A DNA stretch of 64,000 nucleotides from CAWBCI01 sp963787195 (GCA_963787195.1 CAWBCI010000042.1:62001-126000); one strand, 5' to 3'; positions 10,911-19,670 are shown, counted from the first letter of the stretch. The notes: generated by a model not told the origin, from the letters alone. Translations and numbers: made by a program.

Positions 10911-12053
10911 ATGAAAAAGGAAATAAGACATATAATCAATCATAATACGTTCATCATGAACACTACAAGATTTGCCACGTCTATACGGGATACCGGCAGG
11001 CGTGATGCGGTAAGTGTCATCTCTGATAAGATGAACAGCCCTGACAAGCCTCATATTAATTGGGGATTTATCTTAGTCAGGTTGCTAATTTTATTGGGTA
11101 TCGTTATCCTGTTCAATATAAGCGGGAAGGCCCAGGATCAAGAATTTTCCCAGTTCTACGCCAATCCCCTCTACCTGAATCCGGCTCTTGCAGGAGCTGA
11201 AAATTATAACCGGGCAGTGGTCAATTACCGTAACCAATGGCCCGGCATGGGCAAAGGCTTTGTTACATATAATGCCTCTTATGACCAGGGCATAGATAAG
11301 CTCCATGGAGGAATAGGTGTATTATTGAATGTTGATAATGCCGGAAACGGCTTACTCACAACCACCCAGGCATCCCTGATTTATGCCTATACCCTGAATA
11401 TCTCCGACGTCACCTTTATTAATATGGCCATGCAGGGGACATTCTACCAGAGATCCTTAAACTGGGATATGTTACGCTTTGGCGACCAGATTGACCTGCT
11501 TCAGAAATATGATCTGCCCACAGGAGAAACCCGACCGGTAAGCACCTCTATAATGACGCCGGATTTTTCAGCCGGAGTCGCCTTTGGCTGGAAAAGCGCT
11601 ATTTACGGTGGGCTTGCCGTAAATCATCTGACTGAACCTAATTTGTCTTTCAGCGGTCAGAATAATAACCTGCCGATGAAAATCACCGGGCATTTTGGGG
11701 CGAATCTAAACCTGCAGGGAGGAAGTATGTTGTTCGACCCGGTATTTTATCTTTCAACCAATATCCTTTATCAACAGCAAGGCAATTTCCACCAGGTGAA
11801 CCTCGGACTTTATTTCGTCCGCATTCCGATTGTTCTCGGGGCCTGGTTCAGGCATAACTTCGAAAATCCAGATGCTATCATTGCTCTGGCTGGAATAACC
11901 TATAAAAGCATTAAAATCGGCTATAGTTACGATATTACCATGTCACAGATCAAAAGCTATACCGGAGGGGCACATGAAATTTCTGTCGCATGGCAGTTCA
12001 ACTACAAAGAAAGGTTAAGGAGGATATATCGGTTAAATGCTCCTGGATTTTAA
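10911..12053 (+). CDS. Type IX secretion PorP/SprF family outer-membrane protein
   Basis: The hallmark N-terminal pattern of the family follows the hydrophobic segment: QDQEFSQFYANPLYLNPALAG, then VVNYRNQWPG. The rest is a run of short amphipathic strands expected of an outer-membrane barrel, ending KIGYSYDITMSQI. The hydrophobic signal (WGFILVRLLILLGIVILF) lies about 46 residues in if 10911 is the start. Internal ATGs at 10956 and 11031 would give a more normal leader, and the true start is unsettled. Family members act with T9SS and are often needed for type B cargo such as SprB. Here the gene sits 3 bases behind such a cargo gene. The 3' end and downstream flank recur as dispersed repeats further on. 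Confidence 0.9.
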   Translation: MKKEIRHIINHNTFIMNTTRFATSIRDTGRRDAVSVISDKMNSPDKPHINWGFILVRLLILLGIVILFNISGKAQDQEFSQFYANPLYLNPALAGAENYNRAVVNYRNQWPGMGKGFVTYNASYDQGIDKLHGGIGVLLNVDNAGNGLLTTTQASLIYAYTLNISDVTFINMAMQGTFYQRSLNWDMLRFGDQIDLLQKYDLPTGETRPVSTSIMTPDFSAGVAFGWKSAIYGGLAVNHLTEPNLSFSGQNNNLPMKITGHFGANLNLQGGSMLFDPVFYLSTNILYQQQGNFHQVNLGLYFVRIPIVLGAWFRHNFENPDAIIALAGITYKSIKIGYSYDITMSQIKSYTGGAHEISVAWQFNYKERLRRIYRLNAPGF

Positions 12054-12240
12054 ATCCTGAAAACTCTTGAAAATGAAGGTATAAATAATTTGGAAATCCG
12101 GATAATGCCGGTCAATTTTATTGCCGGTTAAACGCCAGGTATGAATAAATCTACTATATCAGGTTTTAAATGTTCCTTTACCCAAAGAACTTAGGGCTAT
12201 GGATACCTTTTTAGAGAGACTGGGAAGATATAAAGACGCC
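12054..12240 (+). repeat. porP-flank repeat, copy 1 (in place behind porP)
   Basis: This is the sequence directly after the PorP/SprF stop. Diagnostic blocks are ATAAATAATTTGGAAATC, ...GGTTAAACGCC and GGGCTATGGATACCTTT. The same ordered blocks are found at 15085-15200, 16290-16483 and 17340-17527. It is non-coding and AT-rich. Because it is joined to the full porP gene, this copy is probably the ancestral position. Confidence 0.8.
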
Positions 12241-12491
12241 GGGTAGCTATACTGAAACCTTAGCAACAAGGTTGAGGAGTGTAATAGATATAAAGATTAT
12301 TCTAATAAAATTAACAAAGTGACTCTTGAAGTACCTTCTACTATTAGTAATTGTGATTATTAATGATTCTGGTGAAGCAACTATGGGTAATAAAGACGAT
12401 AATCATACTTTACATGCTTATAAACCGATAAACACTATTTATAGGTGATAGAACTTATAAAATTTCTATATTTGCTAGAAATAATACTACT
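12241..12491. other. AT-rich spacer without a recognised gene
   Basis: Stop codons are frequent in all frames. Short stretches could be remains of a gene, but nothing is recognisable. A TATATTTG box at 12467-12474 lies just before the next gene. Confidence 0.5.
12467..12474 (+). promoter_or_regulatory. Bacteroidota-type -7 box TATATTTG
   Basis: It matches the TAnnTTTG consensus of the Bacteroidota primary sigma factor, 18 bases before the 12492 start. I see no clear TTG -33 element at the right distance. Confidence 0.35.
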
Positions 12492-13181
12492 ATGATGAAA
12501 GCTGTTATATCTGGGGATATTGTTTCATTTACTAGTTTAAGTGTTGCTGGAAGGGAACTAGTTGAGGAAGCAATTAAAGAACTTATAAAGGAATTAAGAG
12601 AAAAATTAGGTACTTATTCACGAACTATAAAGGGTGATTATCTTGAATGTGTCATACCTAATCCTGAACAAGCACTTCGTGTAGCACTTGCAATTAAAAG
12701 TTTCATAAAATCAATTCCAATTGATGAAACACCTCTATACAAAACGAATAAAAGAGTCAAATTATTTAAGACCTATGGCATTCGTCTTGCAATTGGATAT
12801 GGGGAGCTTAGTCGCTTTAATCCTAGTGAAGGAATAATTGATGGAGAAGCTATCTACCTATCAGGAAGGACAATAAATGAATTTTCCACTTATAATAAAG
12901 AACGAATTGTAATTAAAAATACATTATTCTTTAACTCACGTGACAATTTACTTAACAAGCAAATTGAACCGCTCATAGCATTATTGGATGTTTTAATAAG
13001 CAAAGCCACATCCAAGCAATGTAAGGTACTATATTTGAAGCTAATGGATAATAACGAAGAAGCTATCGCTTCAAAATTAAAAATATCCCAATCCGTAGTC
13101 AATCAACATTCTACAAGTATAGGATGGAATGCTATTGAAAAAGCGGTAACTTTTTTTAATGAATTAATTAAAAATAATTGA
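12492..13181 (+). CDS. SatD-like regulatory/unknown protein
   Basis: The 229-residue soluble protein starts MKAVISGDIVSFTSLS, the pattern of the SatD family and of cyclase-fold N-termini (a beta strand followed by G-D-I-V). The central part (YSRTIKGDYLECVIPNPEQALRVALAIK) also resembles the class III cyclase fold, but I do not see a full set of metal and nucleotide residues. The C-terminal part (EEAIASKLKISQSVVNQHS) looks like a helix-turn-helix. The next gene starts one base after the stop and encodes a DUF3307 membrane protein, a pairing I recall from other bacteria. Function of the pair is unknown to me. AT-rich codon use contrasts with the porP region. Confidence 0.65.
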   Translation: MMKAVISGDIVSFTSLSVAGRELVEEAIKELIKELREKLGTYSRTIKGDYLECVIPNPEQALRVALAIKSFIKSIPIDETPLYKTNKRVKLFKTYGIRLAIGYGELSRFNPSEGIIDGEAIYLSGRTINEFSTYNKERIVIKNTLFFNSRDNLLNKQIEPLIALLDVLISKATSKQCKVLYLKLMDNNEEAIASKLKISQSVVNQHSTSIGWNAIEKAVTFFNELIKNN

Positions 13182-13182
13182 A

Positions 13183-13890
13183 ATGGACCTCAATCAATTA
13201 TTGATTTTACAATTAATCGCTCATTTGATTTCTGATTTTACTTTTCAACCAGAAAGAATGTCAAATGATAAAAACGATTTAGGTTTTAAAAGTAAATTAT
13301 TGAAATGGCATATACTTATAACATTTATCACGGCATGGTTATTTTCATTTCAATTTAATTTTGTATACGGTGCATTTGCTATTGCTATTTTACATGGGGT
13401 TGAAGACGGAATTAAAAAATACATTAAAGACAATATTATAATCGGAAGATATTCATTCTTCATAGACCAAATAATTCATTTAACTATTATAATGCTAATA
13501 GTCTTACTATATAACAACTACTTTCAATTAAATCCGATATTTAATGTCACACTGGATGTGAAAACTTTATTGATAGTTGGGTGTTATATTTTCAGTACCA
13601 AGCCTTCCAATATTTTTATAAAGGAGACATTCACAGCCTTTAAAATACAGGCAAGTACTTTGGGAAATGACGACCTTCCTAATGCTGGAAAACTAATAGG
13701 TATTATTGAGCGCTTTTTAGTACTCACATTTGTAATTCTAAATCAATTTGAAGCAGTTGGATTTCTCATCGCAGCAAAATCTATTTTACGATTTAAGGAC
13801 GACAATACAATAAAAACGGAATATGTTCTAATTGGTACAATGTTAAGCTTTGGAATTGCAATTGCCTTGGGAATAGTTATAAATCTTTAA
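13183..13890 (+). CDS. DUF3307 family membrane protein
   Basis: The 235-residue protein has several hydrophobic segments. Its N-terminus carries the family signature: LLILQLIAHLISDFTFQP, with a conserved H-x-x-x-D-F-x-x-Q-P, then a second conserved His in KWHILITFITAW and HGVEDGIKKY. A third block, FIDQIIHLTIIM, again carries D-Q-x-x-H. Regularly placed His and Asp in membrane helices suggest a metal or proton role, but none is established that I can name. It is encoded one base after the SatD-like gene, so the two are almost surely cotranscribed and probably act together at the inner membrane. Confidence 0.75.
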   Translation: MDLNQLLILQLIAHLISDFTFQPERMSNDKNDLGFKSKLLKWHILITFITAWLFSFQFNFVYGAFAIAILHGVEDGIKKYIKDNIIIGRYSFFIDQIIHLTIIMLIVLLYNNYFQLNPIFNVTLDVKTLLIVGCYIFSTKPSNIFIKETFTAFKIQASTLGNDDLPNAGKLIGIIERFLVLTFVILNQFEAVGFLIAAKSILRFKDDNTIKTEYVLIGTMLSFGIAIALGIVINL

Positions 13891-14095
13891 GGGAATATAA
13901 AATTAGGCGCAATTGCTAATAAAAGCTATATGCAATGCGTGTTTCAGAGGGTATTTCATCAGCAGTTCTTCCTTGCAACACGTCCAATTCGTCTTTGACG
14001 ATTGGCAAAAAAAGTAAATTTGAAAAAGCGAATTGGCTCAGTGCTCCGCTTCAGCATTTGTGCTGAAAAAAAATAAATATTTTAAAATTCACCTT
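13891..14095. other. Spacer with short palindrome TCAGCA-TTTG-TGCTGA
   Basis: The palindrome at 14051-14066 is identical to the one at 17112-17127, and the text just before it (GTGCTCC) also recurs there. No gene is seen. Confidence 0.6.
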
Positions 14096-15028
14096 ATGCC
14101 AAATACTAAAAATGTTTCATCCTATAAAACAGGATATATTGATGTTCCGGACGGACATAAACTCTATTTCGAATTATACGGGAACCCCAGGGGCATCCCG
14201 GTTTTGTTCCTACACGGGGGGCCCGGTGCGGGTTTTTCGGATAAGGACAAGCAGTTTTTCAATAAGAGAAGGTACAATGTCATTTTCTTCGACCAGAGAG
14301 GATCCTCCAGGAGCATTCCTTTTGGTTCGATTCAGAATAATACCACGCAGGATCTTGTGAAAGATATCAGTATCGTTTTAGATCACTTAAATTTTGATAA
14401 AGTTTATGTTTTCGGGGGTTCCTGGGGTAGTACGCTTGCATTGGTCTATGCTATCCATCATCCCGGGCGGGTGCTGGGTTTGATTTTAAGAGGCATCTGG
14501 CTGGCCAACAAATACGGCCTGGACCATTATATCCGGGGCGGGATCAGGGAATTCTTCCCGGATGTATGGGAAAGGTTTGCAAAGTTGGTTAAGGAGGGTG
14601 AAAATCCGGTGGATTATTATTTTGACAAGATGATGTCGGGAGATGAAAAGACCAGTGATAAGTATGCCTATGAATGGGCCTATTATGAAATGTCATTTTA
14701 TACCATCAATAAAATTTCAAATACGGATGAGAACGTCAGGTCTTTTTCATATAAATCCCTGGCCATTTTAGAGGCCTATTACATTAAGAATAATTGTTTT
14801 TTGCCTGAAGATTTTATCATGAAGAATGTGGATAAGATCAAAGATATCAAAACCACCATAGTCCAGGGACGCTACGATTTTATTTGTCCGCCGGTACAGG
14901 CTTTCAGGCTCCATTCCGGACTGAATAATTCCAGCCTGAACATAGTAAATGCCGGACATTCATCCTCCGATATTGAAATTAAAAAGGGCCTGATAAGAGA
15001 GCTTAAACGCATTACCACGGGGAGATAA
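14096..15028 (+). CDS. Alpha/beta hydrolase, prolyl aminopeptidase (S33) type
   Basis: I chose ATG 14096 (MPNTKNVSSYKTGYIDV), because the in-frame ATG at 14033 would add residues encoded by the palindromic spacer. The protein is about 310 aa with the S33 layout: an oxyanion block LFLHGGPGAGF, then FFDQRGSSRS, and the nucleophile elbow GGSWGSTLAL. An acidic residue in VQGRYDFICPP and a His in NAGHSSSD complete the triad. The HGGPG and DQRGSGRS-like motifs point to proline iminopeptidase, which removes N-terminal Pro from peptides, rather than a lipase. No signal peptide is seen, so it is probably cytoplasmic. It is a single gene between repeats, with no obvious operon partner. Confidence 0.85.
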   Translation: MPNTKNVSSYKTGYIDVPDGHKLYFELYGNPRGIPVLFLHGGPGAGFSDKDKQFFNKRRYNVIFFDQRGSSRSIPFGSIQNNTTQDLVKDISIVLDHLNFDKVYVFGGSWGSTLALVYAIHHPGRVLGLILRGIWLANKYGLDHYIRGGIREFFPDVWERFAKLVKEGENPVDYYFDKMMSGDEKTSDKYAYEWAYYEMSFYTINKISNTDENVRSFSYKSLAILEAYYIKNNCFLPEDFIMKNVDKIKDIKTTIVQGRYDFICPPVQAFRLHSGLNNSSLNIVNAGHSSSDIEIKKGLIRELKRITTGR

Positions 15029-15200
15029 GATTTCAGATTTCAGATAAGGGATCCGTCAAATCAGAACTTTCTTAAGAAAAGCCGGAAAACTCCTGAAAAT
15101 GAGGGTATAAATAATTTGGAAATCCGGATAAAGCCTGTTAAATTTATTGTCAGTTAAGCACCGGGTTTGAAGAAATCTACTCTGTTAGGAATTGCAGATT
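15029..15200 (+). repeat. porP-flank repeat, copy 2
   Basis: It begins directly after the hydrolase stop with two ATTTCAG heptamers. A TCAGAACTTTCTTAAGAAAA block follows, then AAAACTCCTGAAAATGAGGG, ATAAATAATTTGGAAATC and a GTTAAGC-ACCGGG block. The match to copies 3 and 4 fades after about 15180. It is the most diverged copy. Confidence 0.75.
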
Positions 15201-15424
15201 CTTGAAGCCTTCTTATTAAAGAGGTATAGCCTTAGCTTTACGGATGGATAGGGAGAATATATTGCTGCCGGATTGAGATACACAATCTTAGGCCTTATTC
15301 ATAAATTAAGATTCAAACTTTAAGTGCAATTATCATAAGTTCTCAAAAAATAAAACAATCCATTGAAAGACAAACAATTGTAAATATATATATTCAATTT
15401 TTTACCCTTTTAAAAGGAGCTTTT
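15201..15424. other. AT-rich spacer
   Basis: No gene is recognised. A good ribosome-binding site (AAAAGGAG at 15412-15419) precedes the next start. Confidence 0.5.
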
Positions 15425-16027
15425 ATGAAATATCTGACAATCTTGCTTATTGCTATGTGCCTTACCTTTCAGGCGCAATCTCAAAATGAAATTCATCTTC
15501 TAAACAGCGATTCAACACTGACTTTTAAAAAAATAAGATTTTCAAAAGAATCAATTAGGATTCTCCCAATGGAAAAAGGAAAAGCAAGTATTAGTTTTTC
15601 AAATAAGGAGATTTATTACGTAAATATGAAAGGTATTCATTATGGGCCGGCGGCAAAAGGATATTTTAAAGTAAAGGATGTATTGTTTCAAAATGAAATT
15701 TCTAAACAGGCTGCTTTGGATGCTTGCAGGAATTACACGAATTATAAAAGCGCTGCAACCGGAACCTTTTGTACTACGTTTTTCACAGGTCCTATTTTAG
15801 GTTTAATCCCAGCTATATCAACATCATCAACCCCACCAAAACTTTCAAATCTGAATATACCTGATACTAAGTTAAAGGATGTCGAATCATATATTACAAG
15901 TTACAGAATGCAAGCTAAAAATATGAAGTCGAGCCGTGTTTGGAACAATTATGCCTCTGGTATTATTTATGCAATCTTAATAAGCGTCACTGCAAACCTT
16001 ATAATAATTATGTCTTCAGCAGGATAA
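15425..16027 (+). CDS. Exported membrane-anchored protein of unknown function (200 aa)
   Basis: It has a signal peptide MKYLTILLIAMCLTFQAQS and a strong AAAAGGAG site 5 bases before the ATG. The middle holds a glycine/threonine-rich hydrophobic loop (TGTFCTTFFTGPILGLIPA) and the C-terminus a hydrophobic helix (GIIYAILISVTANLIIIM). I recall loosely similar small exported proteins in Bacteroidota but no assigned function. It stands alone between two copies of the porP-flank repeat. AT-rich codon use is like that of its neighbours. Confidence 0.7.
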   Translation: MKYLTILLIAMCLTFQAQSQNEIHLLNSDSTLTFKKIRFSKESIRILPMEKGKASISFSNKEIYYVNMKGIHYGPAAKGYFKVKDVLFQNEISKQAALDACRNYTNYKSAATGTFCTTFFTGPILGLIPAISTSSTPPKLSNLNIPDTKLKDVESYITSYRMQAKNMKSSRVWNNYASGIIYAILISVTANLIIIMSSAG

Positions 16028-16189
16028 TAATTTAAATCTCACCTTTTTTATTATTCATGGTTTGAATGAAATTAGATCTTCCATTGACTATAATCTAAAT
16101 TAAATTTAAGGTAGATGTTAAGGAGAAGGAACTGAAATTTACAGATGCATATTGACATTTGAGTTGAAACAATAGTAAGTCCCGGACTG

Positions 16190-16483
16190 TGGCTGCCGGC
16201 GGGGCCCATAGAATTTCAGATTTCAGATTTCAGATTTTCGAGATCAGTCATATCAGAACTTTCCTGAGAAAACCCGGAATCCGCTTAAATCAGGATACTG
16301 AAAACTCCAGAAAATGAGGGCGTTAATAATTTGGAAATCGGGATAAAGTATATTAAATTTATTGCTGGTTAAGCGCTGGGTTAGAAAAATCCTCCACATC
16401 TAATTTTAAAGGTCTCTCTTGGCCAAAAGGACGATGGGCTGTGGATACCTTTATAGAGAGGCAAGGAAGAAATAAAGACAACA
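16190..16483 (+). repeat. porP-flank repeat, copy 3 (extended form)
   Basis: The first bases (CCGGCGGGGCCCATAGAATT) match the porP coding sequence for TGGAHEIS with small changes. Three ATTTCAG heptamers (16213-16233), a GATCAGTCATATCAGAAC block, a CCGGAATCCGCTTAAATCAG block and the common core to about 16483 follow. It is very similar to copy 4 over its whole length and clearly less similar to copies 1 and 2. The rest of the spacer from 16028 and up to 16542 holds nothing else I recognise. Confidence 0.85.
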
Positions 16484-16542
16484 TGGTTGATATAGACAAA
16501 CATTAGAAGCAAGCAAAAACATATTCACCTAAATCTAAATTT

Positions 16543-17022
16543 ATGACAAATATTCTCAATGTCGACATAGATTATCCAAAGCCGTATGTGGTTGAAAGTT
16601 TTAAAAATGGAAGGTTTATAAAAACCCCGATTCATTCTGGAACGCCCTTGTACAGGATTGTATCTAAAGAAGACCAAATTAATAATGTGAGAGGTAATAA
16701 TTTTGTTAGCGGAGAATTTTGGTTTGACCATGATACATTTTTAAAGATCTCTTCGGAAGTTAACTATGAGGTACCATCAAAATCCATTACAGACTTGTCA
16801 CGACATGGTTTAGCTATAACTTCGAAATTTAGTATGACAGCTGACTCCATTATTGGTGTTACCTTATTGCAAGAGGTATATGCATGGAAGGGTACGGCAG
16901 CCAAGCAATTGGAGACATACAAAAATGGAATAAAACAATTATATCACGGGGGATTGACACAGCTCTGGATACCTAACTTAAACGAAAAAATCGTCAGGTA
17001 TAGATTTTTTCACACAATTTAG
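16543..17022 (+). CDS. Small protein of unknown function (159 aa)
   Basis: It is a soluble protein with no signal peptide and mixed alpha/beta composition. The segment TPLYRIVSKEDQINNVRG followed by GEFWFDHDTF and RHGLAITSKFS faintly resembles the start of small ADP-ribosyltransferase-like or RES-like toxin domains (LYRI/LYRV strand), but I cannot find a full catalytic triad. Later it has YAWKGTAAKQ and QLWIPNLNEKIVRYRFF. No antitoxin-like partner is adjacent. It stands alone between repeats, like the other genes of this stretch. Treat as an orphan; the toxin idea is speculation. Confidence 0.65.
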   Translation: MTNILNVDIDYPKPYVVESFKNGRFIKTPIHSGTPLYRIVSKEDQINNVRGNNFVSGEFWFDHDTFLKISSEVNYEVPSKSITDLSRHGLAITSKFSMTADSIIGVTLLQEVYAWKGTAAKQLETYKNGIKQLYHGGLTQLWIPNLNEKIVRYRFFHTI

Positions 17023-17171
17023 GTAGCCTGCAGTTAACAGCACATCTGCAATAGGCGGGGTTTCGTGCTCCAAAGACAGTTTTGTGGTTAGAGAAAGTTC
17101 AGTACTCCTCCTCAGCATTTGTGCTGAAAGCTCCACCCATCGCAAATCCGCAAACATTTACCCTTGTCTGG
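17023..17171. other. Spacer with second copy of TCAGCATTTGTGCTGA
   Basis: The 16-bp palindrome at 17112-17127 matches 14051-14066 exactly. Upstream lies GCAATAGGCGGGGTTTCGTG between GTTAAC- and GTTAG-type blocks. This is the kind of sequence seen after orphan genes in Bacteroidota and is loosely similar to a gene-cassette recombination site. That reading is a guess. Confidence 0.4.
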
Positions 17172-17237
17172 AAAAACTTTAATAAGTTTAAAATCGGCTA
17201 TAATTTCGATATTACCCTGTTAAAGATTAAAAGTTAA
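17172..17237 (+). pseudogene. porP 3'-end relic
   Basis: The frame reads FKIGYNFDITLLKIKS and then a stop. It aligns with IKIGYSYDITMSQIKS near the C-terminus of the PorP/SprF protein at 10911-12053. Only this stub remains, directly joined to repeat copy 4, which shows that the repeat arose with the end of a porP gene. Confidence 0.75.
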
Positions 17238-17527
17238 CCGGCGGGCCCCATAGAATTTCAGATTTGAATTCAGATTTCAGATTTTCGAGATCAGTCATAT
17301 CAGAACTTTCCTGAGAAAACCCGGAATCCGCTTAAATCAGAATCCTGAAATCCCCTGAAAATGAGGGCATAAATAATTTGGAAATCGGGATAAAGTATAT
17401 TAAATTTATTGCTGGTTAAGCGCCGGGTTAGAAAAATCTTCCACATCTAATTTTAAAGGTCTCTCTTGGCCAAAAGGACGATGGGCTATGGATACCTTCT
17501 CAGAGAGACAAGTAAGATATCAAGACA
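17238..17527 (+). repeat. porP-flank repeat, copy 4 (extended form)
   Basis: It continues from the porP stub (CGGGCCCCATAGAATT), then ATTTCAG heptamers, GAGATCAGTCATATCAGAAC and the common core, ending GATACCTTCTCAGAGAGACA. It is nearly identical to copy 3 over about 280 bases. The spacer after it (to 17664) is AT-rich with nothing recognised. Confidence 0.85.
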
Positions 17528-17664
17528 CCTTATAGATTTATATAATCGTTGTAAAGCATTGACACATTGAATAGCATTTGCTCTACCTAAGAATAAAATC
17601 ACTTTTCAAATTATCATATAAAAATAATATGTATCCCTATTTATTTATCTAAAAATTAACCCTT

Positions 17665-19155
17665 ATGAGAAAATTAAGATTTCTTTTTCCGGCAGCATTA
17701 TTTAGCATTAGTTTGCTGTCTTTTGCAGGTCCCAATGAAGATTTAGTGAATGCCTGTAAACAAGGTGATTTGACCGCTGCTACTAAAGCCATTGATGCCG
17801 GGGCTGATGTTAATGCATTAGACGCAAGTGGAAATACACCAATTTGCAGTGCTTTTTTCTGGCCTGAAATAACGAATTTACTTCTGGACAAAGGTGCAGA
17901 TCCGAATGGAGGAAATTATCCGGCTTTGATTCAGGCATGTGCCGGATACTCAACCGAAGTGGTGAAAATGTTGCTTGATGCAGGGGCAGATCCTAATAAA
18001 CCAGGAATTACCGATCCCGCAGATACATACAGAGGCCTTATTGAGGTAGAAAAAGCAAAAGGGAAGAAAGCTAATAAAGCAATGATAAAGGCATGGGAAA
18101 GTGCCGTTGCCAGCGCCAAATCTACTACCACCTATCCGGCCAATGCATTTCTTGTTGGGACAAACCATACTCCTGCATTGAAAATGATGATAGAAAAAGG
18201 AATGAAACTTGAATTTGATGATGGCAGCAATGCCCTGCAAACTTTTGTGACCTATTGTAATTCTAGAGAAATGCGCAAAGAGGCCTGGGCCCAAAGTGCA
18301 GCTGGCTATGCCAGATTTGGTTTTAAAGTGCCTGAGTGGGTGTCAAACCTTCCTGACGATAGAAATGGTACGGCTGTTGAAATGCTTGATCTGCTTCTTT
18401 CAAAAAACATTGATATAAATAAATTAGATGCAAACGGATTTACCCCTCTCTGTGCAACACTTAAAGGAACAATTTTAGCTGTTGAAAACACCAGGTACGA
18501 TAAAATAAATGTTTCTAAAAGGCTAATTGAAAAAGGTGCTGATGTTAATTTGTCTTCGACAATGACAGGTTCTAATTGGACATATTATCCAATATGTCTT
18601 GCGACAGAGATCGGAGATTTATCTCTTATGAAATTACTCGTTGAAAAAGGAGCTAATCTGGATAATACGGTTAGAGCCAGTACAGTTACGCTATTTTCCC
18701 AATATGCTTCAATTATGGGAAATGGAGGCTCTGGATATACACCTGTAATTATAGCCATTCTTAAAGGCAATGCTGACGCAGTTAACTTTCTGATTGACCA
18801 GGGTGCAGATCTGACAATTGGTGTGGAAGGATTTGCCACACTTGAATCGGGTAAGGAAGGACTTAAATGTTTAACTATAGTTAAGAACAAATCTGCTATA
18901 TATTGGGCAATCGAAAAGGGTGACGATGCAATATTTAATGCCGTTGGCGCAAAATTATCCGGAAAGAAACTTCCTGAGTTTTCAGTGAGACAAATGTCAG
19001 ATGTTGGAGATGCAAAGGATAATACTATGACAGAATCATGGCATTGTGTGAAGTTCAAAAAAGCAAGCTATCCTCCCTATGAATATGCAGAACTGATAGG
19101 TAATGAATCCGCTGTTAAATACTTATCAGGAGTAAAATTAGAGTTAAGAAAATAA
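17665..19155 (+). CDS. Exported ankyrin-repeat protein (496 aa)
   Basis: A signal peptide (LRFLFPAALFSISLLSFA) is followed by ankyrin repeats of the form AIDAGADVNALDASGNTPI, LLLDKGADPN, LLDAGADPNKPG, LIEKGADVN, LVEKGANLDN and LIDQGADLTIG, with less regular stretches between. The C-terminal 60 residues (VRQMSDVGDAKDNTMTESWHC ...) are outside the repeats. Ankyrin repeats bind other proteins. The signal peptide places this one in the periplasm or outside. It stands alone, bounded upstream by a porP-flank repeat and downstream by an intron-derived element. Partners are unknown. Confidence 0.85.
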   Translation: MRKLRFLFPAALFSISLLSFAGPNEDLVNACKQGDLTAATKAIDAGADVNALDASGNTPICSAFFWPEITNLLLDKGADPNGGNYPALIQACAGYSTEVVKMLLDAGADPNKPGITDPADTYRGLIEVEKAKGKKANKAMIKAWESAVASAKSTTTYPANAFLVGTNHTPALKMMIEKGMKLEFDDGSNALQTFVTYCNSREMRKEAWAQSAAGYARFGFKVPEWVSNLPDDRNGTAVEMLDLLLSKNIDINKLDANGFTPLCATLKGTILAVENTRYDKINVSKRLIEKGADVNLSSTMTGSNWTYYPICLATEIGDLSLMKLLVEKGANLDNTVRASTVTLFSQYASIMGNGGSGYTPVIIAILKGNADAVNFLIDQGADLTIGVEGFATLESGKEGLKCLTIVKNKSAIYWAIEKGDDAIFNAVGAKLSGKKLPEFSVRQMSDVGDAKDNTMTESWHCVKFKKASYPPYEYAELIGNESAVKYLSGVKLELRK

Positions 19156-19189
19156 ATCTAAAAATATTTACTTAACTATTATATTTATC

Positions 19190-19670
19190 CAGAATTTCGG
19201 TCCCGAAAAAAATTGAGCCAATCTTTACACGACGGGACGCCTTGAATATTTGATTTTGCAAGAGGCACTGAATGCACTTTCCTCTGACTTGAGCTGATTG
19301 TGCCGCTGCTACGCAGCTCTTAATTTTATTTTTACTACGAAATTCTATATACATGTCGCAGCTACACAGCTCCTACTTTAAATAGTTCTGAAAACGAATT
19401 ATTAACGTGATAATGAATGTGTTTTTAAATGCCACATTGGAATCGATTTTGAAAATGTGAGCGCCGTAGGCGCGACATGTTTATAGCAATGATGGGAGAA
19501 AGAATTTTCAGGAGCTCCGTAGGACTGGTATGATATGAACAGCATGAATTACTGATGCTGTAATTATAAAAGCTAAAGCTTAGATTTGTATAACAGGAGC
19601 CGTATGACGGGAGACTATCACCTACGATTCTGTGAGAGGCCTGGGCTGAAATTACCCTTGCCCGCTCGAT
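19190..19670 (+). mobile_element. Degenerate group II intron-derived element, copy A (no RT gene)
   Basis: The last 75 bases read as group II intron domains V and VI. GAGCCGTATGACGGGAGACT starts at 19597 and can fold back on CTACGATTCT, with an AGC triad, a GAGA tetraloop and two mismatches. Next come GTGAGAGGCCTGGG, an A-containing arm and a CTCGAT end, the usual 3' end of these introns. Upstream are interior blocks with inverted CGCAGCTC / GAGCGCCGTAGGCGCGACAT motifs. No reverse transcriptase remains. A second copy lies at 20820-21371 and scraps at 24640-24745 and 26543-26795. The rest of the spacer to 19739 is empty. Confidence 0.7.

Noticed and set aside
16543..17022. Toxin of an ADP-ribosyltransferase/RES type
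   Set aside because: Only a faint LYRI-like strand is seen; no full active site and no adjacent antitoxin. Kept as unknown.
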